Shown here piece by piece: positions 1-7,071 of a stretch of 60,590 nt of DNA (its first letter is position 1; each line of letters begins with the position of its first letter). Both the position numbers and the translations under genes were made by a program. The stretch is from an uncultured Lysobacteraceae bacterium (GTDB taxonomy: Bacteria; Pseudomonadota; Gammaproteobacteria; Xanthomonadales; Xanthomonadaceae): positions 1-60,590 of the forward strand of contig CALCNV010000064.1 in NCBI GenBank assembly GCA_937897645.1, read 5' to 3'. Below the pieces are notes generated by a model. The model was not told the DNA's origin, did no database searches, and worked only from the letters and a program-made list of their open reading frames with translations.

Positions 1-100
1 CCTGAGTGCGAAATTCGGAAAGAAACGCGGATAATCCGCACCCCATCCATTCCCGCCGGCGCGCACTGCGCCACGGGCACAGCGCAGGAGTACAGGCACG

Positions 101-589
101 ATGGACGAGCTTCTGATCGTCACCACCGGTGGCACGATCGACAAGATCTACTTTGACGACAAGTCCGACTTCCAGGTAGGCGATCCGCAGATCGGGCGCA
201 TCCTGCAGGAACTGGGCGTAGCGTTCCGTTTCAACGTGATTCCGATCATCCGCAAGGATTCGCTGCACATCAGCACCGCCGACCGCGAACTGGTGCGCGA
301 CACTATCGCCGCGCAATCGGCCAAGCATGTGTTGATCACCCACGGCACCGACAGCATGGTGGAAACCGCGCGCGTGCTGTCCAGCATCGAAGGCAAGACG
401 ATTGTCCTGACCGGTGCGTTGAACCCGGCGCGCTTCCGCGGTTCGGATGCGGAATTCAACATCGGTTGCGCGGTGGGCGCGGTGCAGTCGCTGCCGACCG
501 GCGTATACATCGCCATGAACGGCCGTATCTGGGACCCGGCCAAGGTGCGCAAGAACGTAGCCGCCAACCGATTCGAATCCGCCGAGTAA
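101..589 (+). CDS. Single-domain asparaginase-like protein
   Basis: 162-residue protein matching only the N-terminal domain of type I/II L-asparaginases. Visible active-site elements are TGGTID at residues 9-14 (nucleophile Thr12), HGTD at 81-84 (Thr83/Asp84) and a lysine in AKVRKN that lines up with the family's catalytic Lys. The roughly 150-residue C-terminal domain that completes the dimer active site in full-length enzymes (about 330 residues) is absent, and the ORF ends with a clean TAA, so this is a short family rather than an obvious truncation. Likely cytosolic, since there is no signal peptide. A start at 101 fits, with GGAG about 10 bases upstream. The amidohydrolase fold is secure; activity on asparagine is uncertain. 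Confidence 0.8.
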   Translation: MDELLIVTTGGTIDKIYFDDKSDFQVGDPQIGRILQELGVAFRFNVIPIIRKDSLHISTADRELVRDTIAAQSAKHVLITHGTDSMVETARVLSSIEGKTIVLTGALNPARFRGSDAEFNIGCAVGAVQSLPTGVYIAMNGRIWDPAKVRKNVAANRFESAE

Positions 590-606
590 CCACGCACCGG
601 ACACCG

Positions 607-774
607 GTAGGAGCGCCCCATGGGCGCGAGCTCTTGAAGCCGTTGTAGCGTGCGCCATGCGCACGATCACGTGATGTATCAGACTCGCATCGAGTTGTTG
701 TGCAGGGTTGCCAGCTCCGCGTCGTGCGCATGGCGCACGCTACCTCGGAGCTCGCGCCCATGGGGCGCTCCTAC
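607..774. repeat. Nested pair of REPIN-like palindromes
   Basis: Two GTAG-headed inverted pairs lie one inside the other. The outer arms are at 607-633 (begins GTAGGAGCGCCCCATGGGCG) and 748-774 (its reverse complement). The inner arms, of a different stem, are at 645-665 (begins GTAGCGTGCGCCATGCGCAC) and 723-743. Each arm is itself palindromic, so each can fold alone or pair with its partner. The outer type recurs at 15214, 17596, 32813 and 51948. The element fills the gap between the asparaginase-like gene and the 3' end of sufT. Confidence 0.9.
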
Positions 775-782
775 CGTGGGTA

Positions 783-1334
783 TCAGAGCATCCCGGTTTC
801 GAGCTTGGCTGCTTCGGACATCATGTGCCGGCCCCACGGCGGATCGAACACCAGGTCCACGTCGGCCTCGGCGATGGTGGGGATGAGTTCCAGCTTGTTG
901 CGCACGTCGTCGACCAGGATCTCGCCCATGCCGCAGCCGGGCGCGGTCAGGGTCATCTTCACGTCGACTTTGCGCTTGCCGTCTTCGCGCACGCTGAGGT
1001 TGGCTTCGTACACCAGGCCCAGGTCGACGATGTTGAACGGGATCTCGGGATCGAAGCAGGTACGCAGCTGGCGCCACACGAGTTGTTCCACTTCTTCGTC
1101 GCTGGCGTTCTCCGGCAGGCTCAGCGATTCCGCCGGTTCCTTGCCGATGGCGTCGCCGTCCTGTCCGGCGATGCGGAACAGGTTGCCTTCCACGAACACG
1201 GTGTAGCTGCCGCCCAGCGCCTGGGTGATGTAGCCATAGCTGCCCGCCGGCAAGGTGACGCTGTCGCCCTGTGGAACCAGGACGGCGGCGCAATCGCGCT
1301 CGAATTGGACGGGTTCGCTGCTGCGGGAATACAT
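783..1334 (-). CDS. sufT: Fe-S cluster assembly protein SufT
   Basis: 183-residue protein of the SufT/MIP18 (DUF59) family, which helps mature iron-sulfur proteins in the cytosol. The first half carries the SufT-specific N-terminal region (VPQGDSVTLPAGSYGYITQA). The second half is the DUF59 domain, with FDPEIPFNIVDLGLVYE and the invariant cysteine in TAPGCGMGE, near residue 134. The ORF can be read further upstream, but the ATG at 1334 starts the conserved sequence. No other suf gene is adjacent. The gene converges on a nested palindromic repeat at its 3' end. Confidence 0.9.
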   Translation of the reverse strand: MYSRSSEPVQFERDCAAVLVPQGDSVTLPAGSYGYITQALGGSYTVFVEGNLFRIAGQDGDAIGKEPAESLSLPENASDEEVEQLVWRQLRTCFDPEIPFNIVDLGLVYEANLSVREDGKRKVDVKMTLTAPGCGMGEILVDDVRNKLELIPTIAEADVDLVFDPPWGRHMMSEAAKLETGML

Positions 1335-1514
1335 ATCAACCAGATGGGGGCAGCGCCGACTCGCGCAAGCCGGCATTTTAGCCCGCCAGGCCCGTTGGCA
1401 TGCGTGGCTGTGGGATCAGCAGGGGGAACGAAGCGTTCCGCACCGGGTCCGGGACTTCCTGCACTGGGCCAAACCCATGCGCACGGTATCCTGTGCGCCC
1501 ACGCCGGAGCCCTG

Positions 1515-1934
1515 ATGGCCGTCATTTCCCCCGCTGCACCCCGATCCCGCTGGCTCGCACCCGTGCTGCTGCTGTTGGGCAGCCTGTTCTTCGTGCTGAT
1601 CTGGATCCTGTTGTCGTTGTACACAGGCAAGACATCCAGTTGGATGGCGGTGCTGGGTGCGATTGATGCGGCGGTGATCCTGCGTTTCAGCGGCATGCAA
1701 CCCGGTTGGGCACGTGCGACGTGGGCCGTGCTGGCCACGCTGGCGATGATCGTGTTGGCCAACTGGGGCATCGCCGCGGTGCAGATGGGCATCACCATGG
1801 GCCTGAACCCATGGGATTCAGCGCTGAAGCTGGGCCTGGACCACGCGTGGACGTTGGCGGGGCTGGCCAACCAGACGATTGATCTGGTGTGGATGGCGGT
1901 GGCGGTGGTGGTAGCGGCGATTGCCGCCCGCTGA
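1515..1934 (+). CDS. Small integral membrane protein, unknown
   Basis: 139-residue hydrophobic protein with about four predicted membrane spans: residues ~15-35, ~42-60, ~68-90 and ~118-138. No enzymatic motif is visible. It is divergent from sufT with about 180 bases between the starts. The longer reading frame beginning near 708 runs antisense through sufT, so the ATG at 1515 is preferred. Function is not recognised; the coding call rests on hydrophobic periodicity and an intact frame in a GC-rich background. Confidence 0.65.
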   Translation: MAVISPAAPRSRWLAPVLLLLGSLFFVLIWILLSLYTGKTSSWMAVLGAIDAAVILRFSGMQPGWARATWAVLATLAMIVLANWGIAAVQMGITMGLNPWDSALKLGLDHAWTLAGLANQTIDLVWMAVAVVVAAIAAR

Positions 1935-1942
1935 AACCAAAC

Positions 1943-1964
1943 GTAGGGTGGGCCTTGGCCCACC
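1943..1964. repeat. Solitary GTAG-headed hairpin (REP-like)
   Basis: GTAG followed by a perfect 8-bp stem GGTGGGCC, loop TT, GGCCCACC. It lies 9 bases after the stop of the membrane protein and marks the left edge of the AT-richer cassette region. It could also act as a weak transcription stop, although no T run follows. Confidence 0.6.
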
Positions 1965-2031
1965 ATCGCCATCTGTCAGTTCACTTGGCACGGATCGTAG
2001 AGCGGCGGGCTTGAGGCCACCCTATGAGCTC

Positions 2032-2400
2032 TCAATACATAACCAACCTGTGCCAGTAGGGCGCAAATGGAGGCACTGGGAATACAACGCCGAGGTAAGT
2101 GTTACTCCAGCATTGGGATCTACCGTTGTCCTTGTCTGCGAAGTAACCAACTACCTTGCCCATAGCATCAATCTCAAGAATCTGAGTCAGCTCGCCCTCT
2201 TCCTTGAAATAGCAGCCATCTCGCTCGTCGAGATGATTCAGATTGTTGAACTCTGCCCAAGCATCAGCATAAGCAAGAGTGGCCTCGCTCTTGGCCTGTG
2301 CATCTGCTTTGGCATTAGCTTCAGCAAAGTCGCTCGCTGATTGCGCGAAGGCATGTGACGCTAGCGCAAGGCAAGCTGCAAGAACGGCTACTCGAATCAT
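2032..2400 (-). CDS. Integron-cassette ORF: exported protein, unknown
   Basis: 122-residue protein with a clear signal peptide (MIRVAVLAACLALASHAFAQ, cleavage near 20/21). The next stretch is Ala/Glu-rich, then a compact C-terminal domain follows with CYFKEEGELTQILEID, two cysteines (CYF and QCW) and FPVPPFAP. I recall similar exported proteins from other integron arrays, but cannot name a function. It is the last cassette of the minus-strand array: an attC lies just upstream (2420-2528), but none is visible after its 3' end, so the cassette has probably lost its own attC. Base composition is lower in GC than the flanking chromosome. Confidence 0.75.
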   Translation of the reverse strand: MIRVAVLAACLALASHAFAQSASDFAEANAKADAQAKSEATLAYADAWAEFNNLNHLDERDGCYFKEEGELTQILEIDAMGKVVGYFADKDNGRSQCWSNTYLGVVFPVPPFAPYWHRLVMY

Positions 2401-2419
2401 ATTGGAACTCTTCAGTGAG

Positions 2420-2528
2420 ACCTAACGCCTGAGTTAAGCCGGGCCGCTGCGCGGCCACGGCAGGGTGACAATGTTACGGCGCTCTGCCGTAGCCGCGAAG
2501 CGGGCTCGGCTTGAACGAATTGTTAGGC
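2420..2528 (-). other. attC recombination site (complete)
   Basis: Read on the minus strand, the site opens with GCCTAAC (complement of 2522-2528), continues AATTCGTTCAAGCCGA, has a long imperfect dyad, then CGGCTTAACTC and GCGTTAGGT, ending at 2420. These are the R'', L'', L' and R' boxes of an integron attC in the right order and spacing, over 109 bp. It separates the cassette ORFs at 2032-2400 and 2575-3012. Confidence 0.93.
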
Positions 2529-2574
2529 CGCACCCAGATGCTTTGGCAGAGCCCTGTTGATTACCTAAAAAGCC

Positions 2575-3012
2575 TCAAAGAAGGCTCCAGGCCAACATGT
2601 ACCCGGGGCCAGTTGGCTCATATCGAGCCGTCCCGTCGATGTGAGTGAGCTGAGCAATGGCCCGTCTAGCCTGCGTGGGCACTTCAGCCCGGCTTGCCTT
2701 TAGCAATGACTCAATCTCGTCCCATCTCTTGCTAAGGCCTCCATGCCCAGGATGTGAGTCCGTAGCTGCCTCACCGGCCTCGTATAGAAAATTCCATTGC
2801 ACGAAGATGCGCCACTGCTCGATCTCCAACTCTACGGCTTCTTTCTCTATTGGCCAAAGAAGGAATGTGCCGAGGTACTCGTCCTCTTTCTCATCGAAAA
2901 GGGACTTAAAACGATGGGGAAATCCGTTGACATCCGCCACGCCGGCGCGTGGTCCGTCGTACCACTCGTTCTCAACGTAGACCTTTTCCGGAGGTCCGTA
3001 TTTCAGCGCCAT
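2575..3012 (-). CDS. Integron-cassette ORF: soluble protein, unknown
   Basis: 145-residue, acidic, tryptophan-rich protein with no signal peptide or membrane segment. The N-terminal part (YGPPEKVYVENEWYDGPRAG...DVNGFPHRFKSLFDE) looks like a small globular domain, and the C-terminal half is helical. No catalytic motif was recognised. It is flanked by attC sites on both sides (3030-3144 upstream, 2420-2528 downstream), which defines it as a complete gene cassette. The ATG at 3012 sits about 18 bases inside the cassette, the usual position for a cassette-encoded ORF. GC is lower than in neighbouring chromosomal genes. Confidence 0.8.
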   Translation of the reverse strand: MALKYGPPEKVYVENEWYDGPRAGVADVNGFPHRFKSLFDEKEDEYLGTFLLWPIEKEAVELEIEQWRIFVQWNFLYEAGEAATDSHPGHGGLSKRWDEIESLLKASRAEVPTQARRAIAQLTHIDGTARYEPTGPGYMLAWSLL

Positions 3013-3029
3013 TGGAGTCTCCGTGTGCG

Positions 3030-3144
3030 GCCTAACGCCAGAATTAAGCCGACCCGCACTGGATAGGCACCGAAGCCGATAGTACCCAGAACGACCCGAA
3101 GTTAGCGAACCTGATGCGGGTTCGGCTTGAATGAATTGTTAGGC
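3030..3144 (-). other. attC recombination site (complete)
   Basis: On the minus strand the site begins GCCTAACAATTCATTCAAGC, runs through an imperfect palindrome, and ends with CGGCTTAATTC then TGGCGTTAGGC at 3030. R and L boxes match the attC pattern and the first 23 bases are nearly identical to the neighbouring attC at 2420-2528. Length is 115 bp. It separates the cassette ORFs at 2575-3012 and 3147-3449. Confidence 0.94.
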
Positions 3145-3146
3145 CG

Positions 3147-3449
3147 CTACTTAGTGAACTTTGTTTCGAGAACAACGCCTGTAACGTGATCTAGGCGATA
3201 GCTCTCTCCGCACCAAGATCCGGCCCATAATTCGCCGCCCTTTATCCACACATTCACGATGTAGTCCCCATTCATCTGCGATTGCGGTGCGAGACGCCAA
3301 GCGAGCGTCAAGCCTTGCGTCTCGAACGCCAAGAGCTCCGAGCACCATGGTTCTGGCGTTTCTGAGCTAGGCAACACTAAAAACACACTCTCAAAGAGAA
3401 GCTCCCATCGCTTTAATCCATCTAAGTGTCGAAACTCTCGAATTTGCAT
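3147..3449 (-). CDS. Integron-cassette ORF: small soluble protein, unknown
   Basis: 100-residue protein rich in Trp and Glu, predicted beta-strand heavy, with no signal peptide or known motif. Segments such as RWELLFESVFLVLP and GDYIVNVWIKGGELWAG suggest a small beta-sandwich or immunity-like fold, but that is a guess. It is the first cassette of the minus-strand array: the ATG lies 5 bases inside the half site at 3454-3460, and its stop directly abuts the attC at 3030-3144. A shorter overlapping frame (3151-3348) was not preferred. Confidence 0.75.
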   Translation of the reverse strand: MQIREFRHLDGLKRWELLFESVFLVLPSSETPEPWCSELLAFETQGLTLAWRLAPQSQMNGDYIVNVWIKGGELWAGSWCGESYRLDHVTGVVLETKFTK

Positions 3450-3453
3450 AGCG

Positions 3454-3460
3454 GCCTAAC
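3454..3460 (-). other. attC/attI half site at the cassette-array edge
   Basis: GTTAGGC on the minus strand, the core recombination box, marks the start of the first cassette. Beyond it (3461-3500) there is no L box, no attI-like sequence and no divergent integrase gene; pntB follows at once. The array is therefore anchored here without its platform. Confidence 0.75.
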
Positions 3461-3501
3461 TAGTAAATAGCCATGCATGAAGTCTGACAACTACTCCTCC
3501 C

Positions 3502-4908
3502 TCAATGCCCACCCTCCAACGCCTTCAACTCGCTCACCAGCGCACTCGCCATCTCCGCACCATCGCCGTAGAGCATGCGCGTGTTGTCCGCATAGAACAG
3601 CGCGTTCTCGATGCCCGCGAAACCCGTACCCTTGCCGCGCTTGATGACGATGGTGTTCCTTGAATCCACCACGTCCAGGATTGGCATGCCGTAGATCGGG
3701 CTGGCCGGGTCCGTCTTCGCCACCGGGTTAACCACGTCGTTCGCGCCGATCACCAGCGACACATCGGTGTTGGGGAATTCCGGATTGATGTCGTCCATGT
3801 CCGCGATCAGGTCATACGGCACGCCCGCTTCGGCCAGCAGCACGTTCATGTGGCCCGGCATGCGGCCCGCGACCGGATGGATGGCGAACTTCACCTTCAC
3901 CCCACGATCCATCAGCTTCTGCGCCAGCTCCCAGATCTTGTGCTGCGCCTGCGCCACCGCCAGGCCGTAACCCGGCACGATGACCACGCGCTCCGCGAAC
4001 GCCATCATCGCGGCCACGTCGCCGGCCTCGATGGGCTTCTGCGCACCGGTGATTTCCTGCATCTCGCCGGTGCTGCCACCAAAGCTGGAGAACAGCACGC
4101 CACTGATCGGCCGGTTCATCGCCTTGGCCATCAGGCGCGTCAGCAGGATGCCGGCGGCGCCGACCATCATGCCCGCGATGATCAGCGTCTCGATGCCCAG
4201 CACATAGCCTTCGAACGCCACCGCCAAACCGGTCAGCGCGTTGTACAGCGAGATCACCACCGGCATGTCCGCGCCGCCGATTGGCAACGTCATCAACACG
4301 CCCAGCGCCAATGCGGAGATGAAGAACGCGATGATCCATGGCACGCCCAGCGTGGTGATGGCCATGATGCCCAGCACGACCGTCAGCACCGCGACGCAGG
4401 CATTGAAAATCTGCATGCCCGGGAAGGTGTAGCGCTTGTCCATGCGCCCGTCGAGCTTGGCCCACGCAATGATGGAGCCCGACAACGACACCGCGCCAAT
4501 CAGCGAGCCGACCATGGCCAGCACCAGGATCGTGCGCGACGGCGCCACGCCTGCGGCCGAGAAGCGCAGCAGTTCCACCGCACCGATGGCGGCCGCCGAA
4601 CCGCCGCCCATGCCGTTGTACAGCGCGACCATCTGCGGCATGTCGGTGATCGCCACGCGCTTGGCGGATACCCACGCCGCGGTGGTGCCGATCAAGACCG
4701 CAAGGAAAATCAGCAGGTGATTGTGCAGGCCGGGCAGCAGGAACGTGGCCGCGGTCGCCAGCACCATGCCCACGCCGGCCCAGCGGATGCCACTGCGCGC
4801 GGTCATCGGCGACGCCATGCGCTGCAGGCCGAGCAGGAACAGCGCGGCGGCGACCAGGTAGCTGGTCTTCACCAGCAGGTTGAGCAGTTCCACCGACGTG
4901 CCGCTCAT
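3502..4908 (-). CDS. pntB: NAD(P) transhydrogenase beta subunit
   Basis: 468-residue integral membrane subunit of the proton-translocating transhydrogenase, which makes NADPH from NADH using the proton gradient. The N-terminal ~270 residues contain about nine hydrophobic spans, followed by the soluble NADPH-binding domain III with VIVPGYGLAVAQAQ and IGANDVVNPVAK. It ends ...ELKALEGGH. The start is the ATG at 4908, which overlaps the end of the upstream alpha-2 gene by 4 bases; a longer in-frame extension to 5256 is antisense and shadow sequence. Its partner pntA part 1 lies about 2.2 kb away, beyond an opposite-strand operon. Confidence 0.96.
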   Translation of the reverse strand: MSGTSVELLNLLVKTSYLVAAALFLLGLQRMASPMTARSGIRWAGVGMVLATAATFLLPGLHNHLLIFLAVLIGTTAAWVSAKRVAITDMPQMVALYNGMGGGSAAAIGAVELLRFSAAGVAPSRTILVLAMVGSLIGAVSLSGSIIAWAKLDGRMDKRYTFPGMQIFNACVAVLTVVLGIMAITTLGVPWIIAFFISALALGVLMTLPIGGADMPVVISLYNALTGLAVAFEGYVLGIETLIIAGMMVGAAGILLTRLMAKAMNRPISGVLFSSFGGSTGEMQEITGAQKPIEAGDVAAMMAFAERVVIVPGYGLAVAQAQHKIWELAQKLMDRGVKVKFAIHPVAGRMPGHMNVLLAEAGVPYDLIADMDDINPEFPNTDVSLVIGANDVVNPVAKTDPASPIYGMPILDVVDSRNTIVIKRGKGTGFAGIENALFYADNTRMLYGDGAEMASALVSELKALEGGH

Positions 4909-5219
4909 GACTTGGCTCCCTGCTTGTCGGCAGGCTTCTTGGACGTCTTGAACATGTCCAGCATGCGTTCGGTCACCACGTAGCCGCCGGCGGCGTTGCC
5001 CGCGCCCAGCAGCACGGCGATGAAGCCGATGACTTTCTCCAGCGTGGTATCCGCATGCCCCAGCACCACCATGGCGCCGATCATCACGATGCCGTGGATG
5101 AAGTTGGAGCCCGACATCAGCGGGGTGTGCAGGATCACCGGCACCCGGGAAATGATCACGTGGCCGGCGATGGCCGCCAGCATCACGATGTACAGGGCCA
5201 CGAAAACGTCGTCGGTCAT
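4905..5219 (-). CDS. pntAB: NAD(P) transhydrogenase alpha subunit, part 2
   Basis: 104-residue membrane protein corresponding to the C-terminal transmembrane portion of PntA in species where the alpha subunit is split. Three hydrophobic segments are visible (about residues 5-25, 35-55 and 60-80), followed by a charged tail TSKKPADKQGAKS. The protein joins the membrane channel with PntB. Its stop overlaps the pntB start (ATGA), so the two are translationally coupled. Upstream, 130 bases separate it from the divergent operon starting at 5350, so it must have its own promoter there. Confidence 0.93.
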   Translation of the reverse strand: MTDDVFVALYIVMLAAIAGHVIISRVPVILHTPLMSGSNFIHGIVMIGAMVVLGHADTTLEKVIGFIAVLLGAGNAAGGYVVTERMLDMFKTSKKPADKQGAKS

Positions 5220-5349
5220 CCAGTCTCTCCCCGGGCACCGTGCCCTGCCGCATCATAACCGTCCCCTGAATTTGTGGGCAGCGCGGTCAACCGGCGGCCA
5301 GCTCCTGCGTTTGTTAGCGGGCACCACCCACCCATTCGAGGACAACGCC

Positions 5350-5685
5350 ATGAAGAACATGCATCTGCTGGCCCTGGCCGTGTTGCTGCTGGGAACCGCG
5401 GGCACCGCGATAGCTGCTGACCGGGGCGACCGCGTCGACCGCCGCCTGGATCACAAGGGCAATCGCATCGAGACCCGGCTGGACAACAAGGGCGACCGCA
5501 TTGACACCCGTTACGAGGCCCGCGCCGACCGTGCCGACAGCGCGGGACACGAACAATTGGCCAATCGACTGGACGCCAAGGGCAATCGCATCGACGCCCG
5601 CCTGGACCACAGGGGCGAGGTGGCCAGCAATCGCCTGGATCGCATCGGCGACCGCTTTGACCGTCGTTGGGATCGCAGGCACTAA
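5350..5685 (+). CDS. Exported hendecad-repeat protein
   Basis: 111-residue protein with a signal peptide (MKNMHLLALAVLLLGTAGTA, cleavage near AIAA/DRGD). The mature part is almost entirely a charged 11-residue repeat of pattern R-L-D-x-K/R-G-N/D-R-I-D/E-x (RLDHKGNRIET, RLDNKGDRIDT, RLDAKGNRIDA, RLDHRGEVASN, RLDRIGDRFDR), interrupted once by an Ala/His-containing spacer. Eleven-residue periodicity suits an extended right-handed coiled coil, which is an inference. The stop is 3 bases before the sigma-factor GTG, so it probably heads that operon. I cannot assign a role beyond a periplasmic or envelope structural protein. Confidence 0.8.
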   Translation: MKNMHLLALAVLLLGTAGTAIAADRGDRVDRRLDHKGNRIETRLDNKGDRIDTRYEARADRADSAGHEQLANRLDAKGNRIDARLDHRGEVASNRLDRIGDRFDRRWDRRH

Positions 5686-5688
5686 GCT

Positions 5689-6255
5689 GTGCTGGTGAGC
5701 ACCGCCGCCAGCCCAGAACTGGAAACCCCAGCGATGCCGCCACGCGCGGTGTCGCTGGAGTCGTTCCTGGCGGACATCGGTACCCGTGCCTTTCGCTTCG
5801 CCGAAGCCGGCCTGCGCAACCGCGACGATGCACTGGACGCGGTGCAGGACGCGATGATGAAGATGCTGGGCTACCGCGAGCGTCCGCCCGCCGAATGGAC
5901 GCCGCTGTTCTGGAGCATCCTGCGGCGCAAGATCGTGGACGTGCAGCGGCGTGGTAATTTCCGCCTGCGCTGGCTGTCGCCGGCCAGCGAGCGCAGCGAG
6001 GACAGCCAGATCGACTGGGCCGATTCCGCCGCAGGTCCGTCGCAATCGCACGACCAGCGCGAGGCCTATTCGAAACTGACCCTGGCCTTGCGCACGTTGC
6101 CGGCACGCCAGCGCGAAGCCTTCACCCTGCGCGTGCTGGAAGAACTGGACGTGGCCGATACGGCACGCGCCATGGGCTGTTCGGAAGGCTCGGTAAAAAC
6201 CCACCTGTCGCGCGCGCGCGATGCTTTGCAGAAACAACTGGAGGATTTCCGATGA
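5689..6255 (+). CDS. RNA polymerase sigma factor, ECF type
   Basis: 188-residue sigma-70 family protein. Region 2 is at about residues 25-90 (DIGTRAFRFAEAGLRNRDDA...AVQDAMMKMLGY) and region 4 at about 130-185, with a helix-turn-helix in LPARQREAFTLRVLEELDVA...GSVKTHLSRARDAL. The listed start is GTG at 5689, immediately after the repeat-protein stop; GTG at 5695 or ATG at 5734 are also possible, because the family-conserved part begins near AVSLESFLAD. The gene overlaps the downstream DUF3619-like gene by 4 bases, which points to a sigma/regulator pair. Confidence 0.93.
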   Translation: MLVSTAASPELETPAMPPRAVSLESFLADIGTRAFRFAEAGLRNRDDALDAVQDAMMKMLGYRERPPAEWTPLFWSILRRKIVDVQRRGNFRLRWLSPASERSEDSQIDWADSAAGPSQSHDQREAYSKLTLALRTLPARQREAFTLRVLEELDVADTARAMGCSEGSVKTHLSRARDALQKQLEDFR

Positions 6256-6623
6256 GTTCGGCAATCGACAAGAACGACACCTTCGACCGCGACATGCAGC
6301 AGTTGCATGCCACGGCCGTGGACAATATTTCCCCGCAGACGCTGGCACGCTTGCGCGCCGCACGACATGGATTGGAGAAGGAAATCGCTCCCCAGCGCGG
6401 ACATGCGTGGCGCTGGATGACGGCGACGGCGTTCTCGGCAGTGCTGGCGGTCGCGATCGGTATGCAGTTCCTGCCCACCGCGCAGCCGGTCGCTCCCGCA
6501 TCACCGACCGTCGCGACCGTCGTCGCGGATGAATACACCACCGGCGTCACCGCGCTGGATGAAAACCCCGACCTGTACGTGTGGCTGGCCTCGTCCGAAG
6601 CCGAACCGCTGGCCATGGAGTAA
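6252..6623 (+). CDS. DUF3619-like membrane protein, possible anti-sigma factor
   Basis: 123-residue protein with a cytosolic N-terminus (about residues 1-53), one membrane span (about 54-75, MTATAFSAVLAVAIGMQFLP) and a short Ala/Thr/Val-rich periplasmic tail ending ENPDLYVWLASSEAEPLAME. This architecture and the 4-base overlap with the sigma-factor gene suggest a membrane-bound regulator of that sigma factor. The DUF3619 assignment is from recalled family features and gene order, not from a search. No zinc-binding HxxxCxxC motif is present, so it would not be a ZAS-type anti-sigma factor. Confidence 0.75.
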   Translation: MSSAIDKNDTFDRDMQQLHATAVDNISPQTLARLRAARHGLEKEIAPQRGHAWRWMTATAFSAVLAVAIGMQFLPTAQPVAPASPTVATVVADEYTTGVTALDENPDLYVWLASSEAEPLAME

Positions 6624-6627
6624 TAGA

Positions 6628-7071
6628 ATGAAGACCTTTGTTTCCCGTTCCCTGCTGCTGTCCCTGTTTCTGTTGAGCGGACAGGTGTTTGCGCAATCGC
6701 AACCGGTCGCGACGCTGCCCGAGTGGGACAAGCTGACCCCGCAGCAGCGCGAGGCGCTGATCGCGCCCGTGCGCGAGCGCTGGAACAGCGAGCCCGCCGA
6801 ACGCGCCCGCATGCTGGAACGCGCGCAGCATTGGAAAAGTTTTTCACCGCATGAGCGCGGCCAGGCCCGCAAAGGCATGCGCCGCTTCGAGAACATGACC
6901 CCGCAGCAACGCGAGGAAGCACGCGCCCTGTTCGACCGCATGCGCCAGATGCCCCCAGAAGAACGCAAGCAACTGCGCGAGGAATGGAGCCGGATGACGC
7001 CGGAACAACGCCGCGCCTGGGTGCAGAAGAATCCGCCGAAGCAGATGCCGGAACCGCAGCCGCCGCGTTGA
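6628..7071 (+). CDS. DUF3106-like exported protein
   Basis: 147-residue protein with a signal peptide (MKTFVSRSLLLSLFLLSGQV, cleavage near FAQ/SQ). The mature part consists of repeated helical motifs around [LM]-T-P-[QE]-Q-R (LTPQQREAL, MTPQQREEA, MTPEQRRAW) with PPEER linkers, typical of DUF3106 proteins, and ends in a Pro-rich tail. It starts 4 bases after the regulator gene. In this family the trio sigma factor, DUF3619 and DUF3106 recurs, so it is likely an envelope sensor or effector of the sigma system; that role is inferred. Confidence 0.82.
   Translation: MKTFVSRSLLLSLFLLSGQVFAQSQPVATLPEWDKLTPQQREALIAPVRERWNSEPAERARMLERAQHWKSFSPHERGQARKGMRRFENMTPQQREEARALFDRMRQMPPEERKQLREEWSRMTPEQRRAWVQKNPPKQMPEPQPPR

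Noticed and set aside
1..100. A partial gene at the left window edge
   Set aside because: No open frame with coding features enters from the left; the segment only has a possible ribosome site for the asparaginase-like gene.
3461..3501. An attI site and a remnant integrase next to the array
   Set aside because: Only 41 bases lie between the half site and pntB, with no attI-like boxes and no reading frame.
3850..4983. A 377-codon plus-strand frame inside pntB
   Set aside because: Antisense to pntB, rich in His/Arg/Gln and without domain features.
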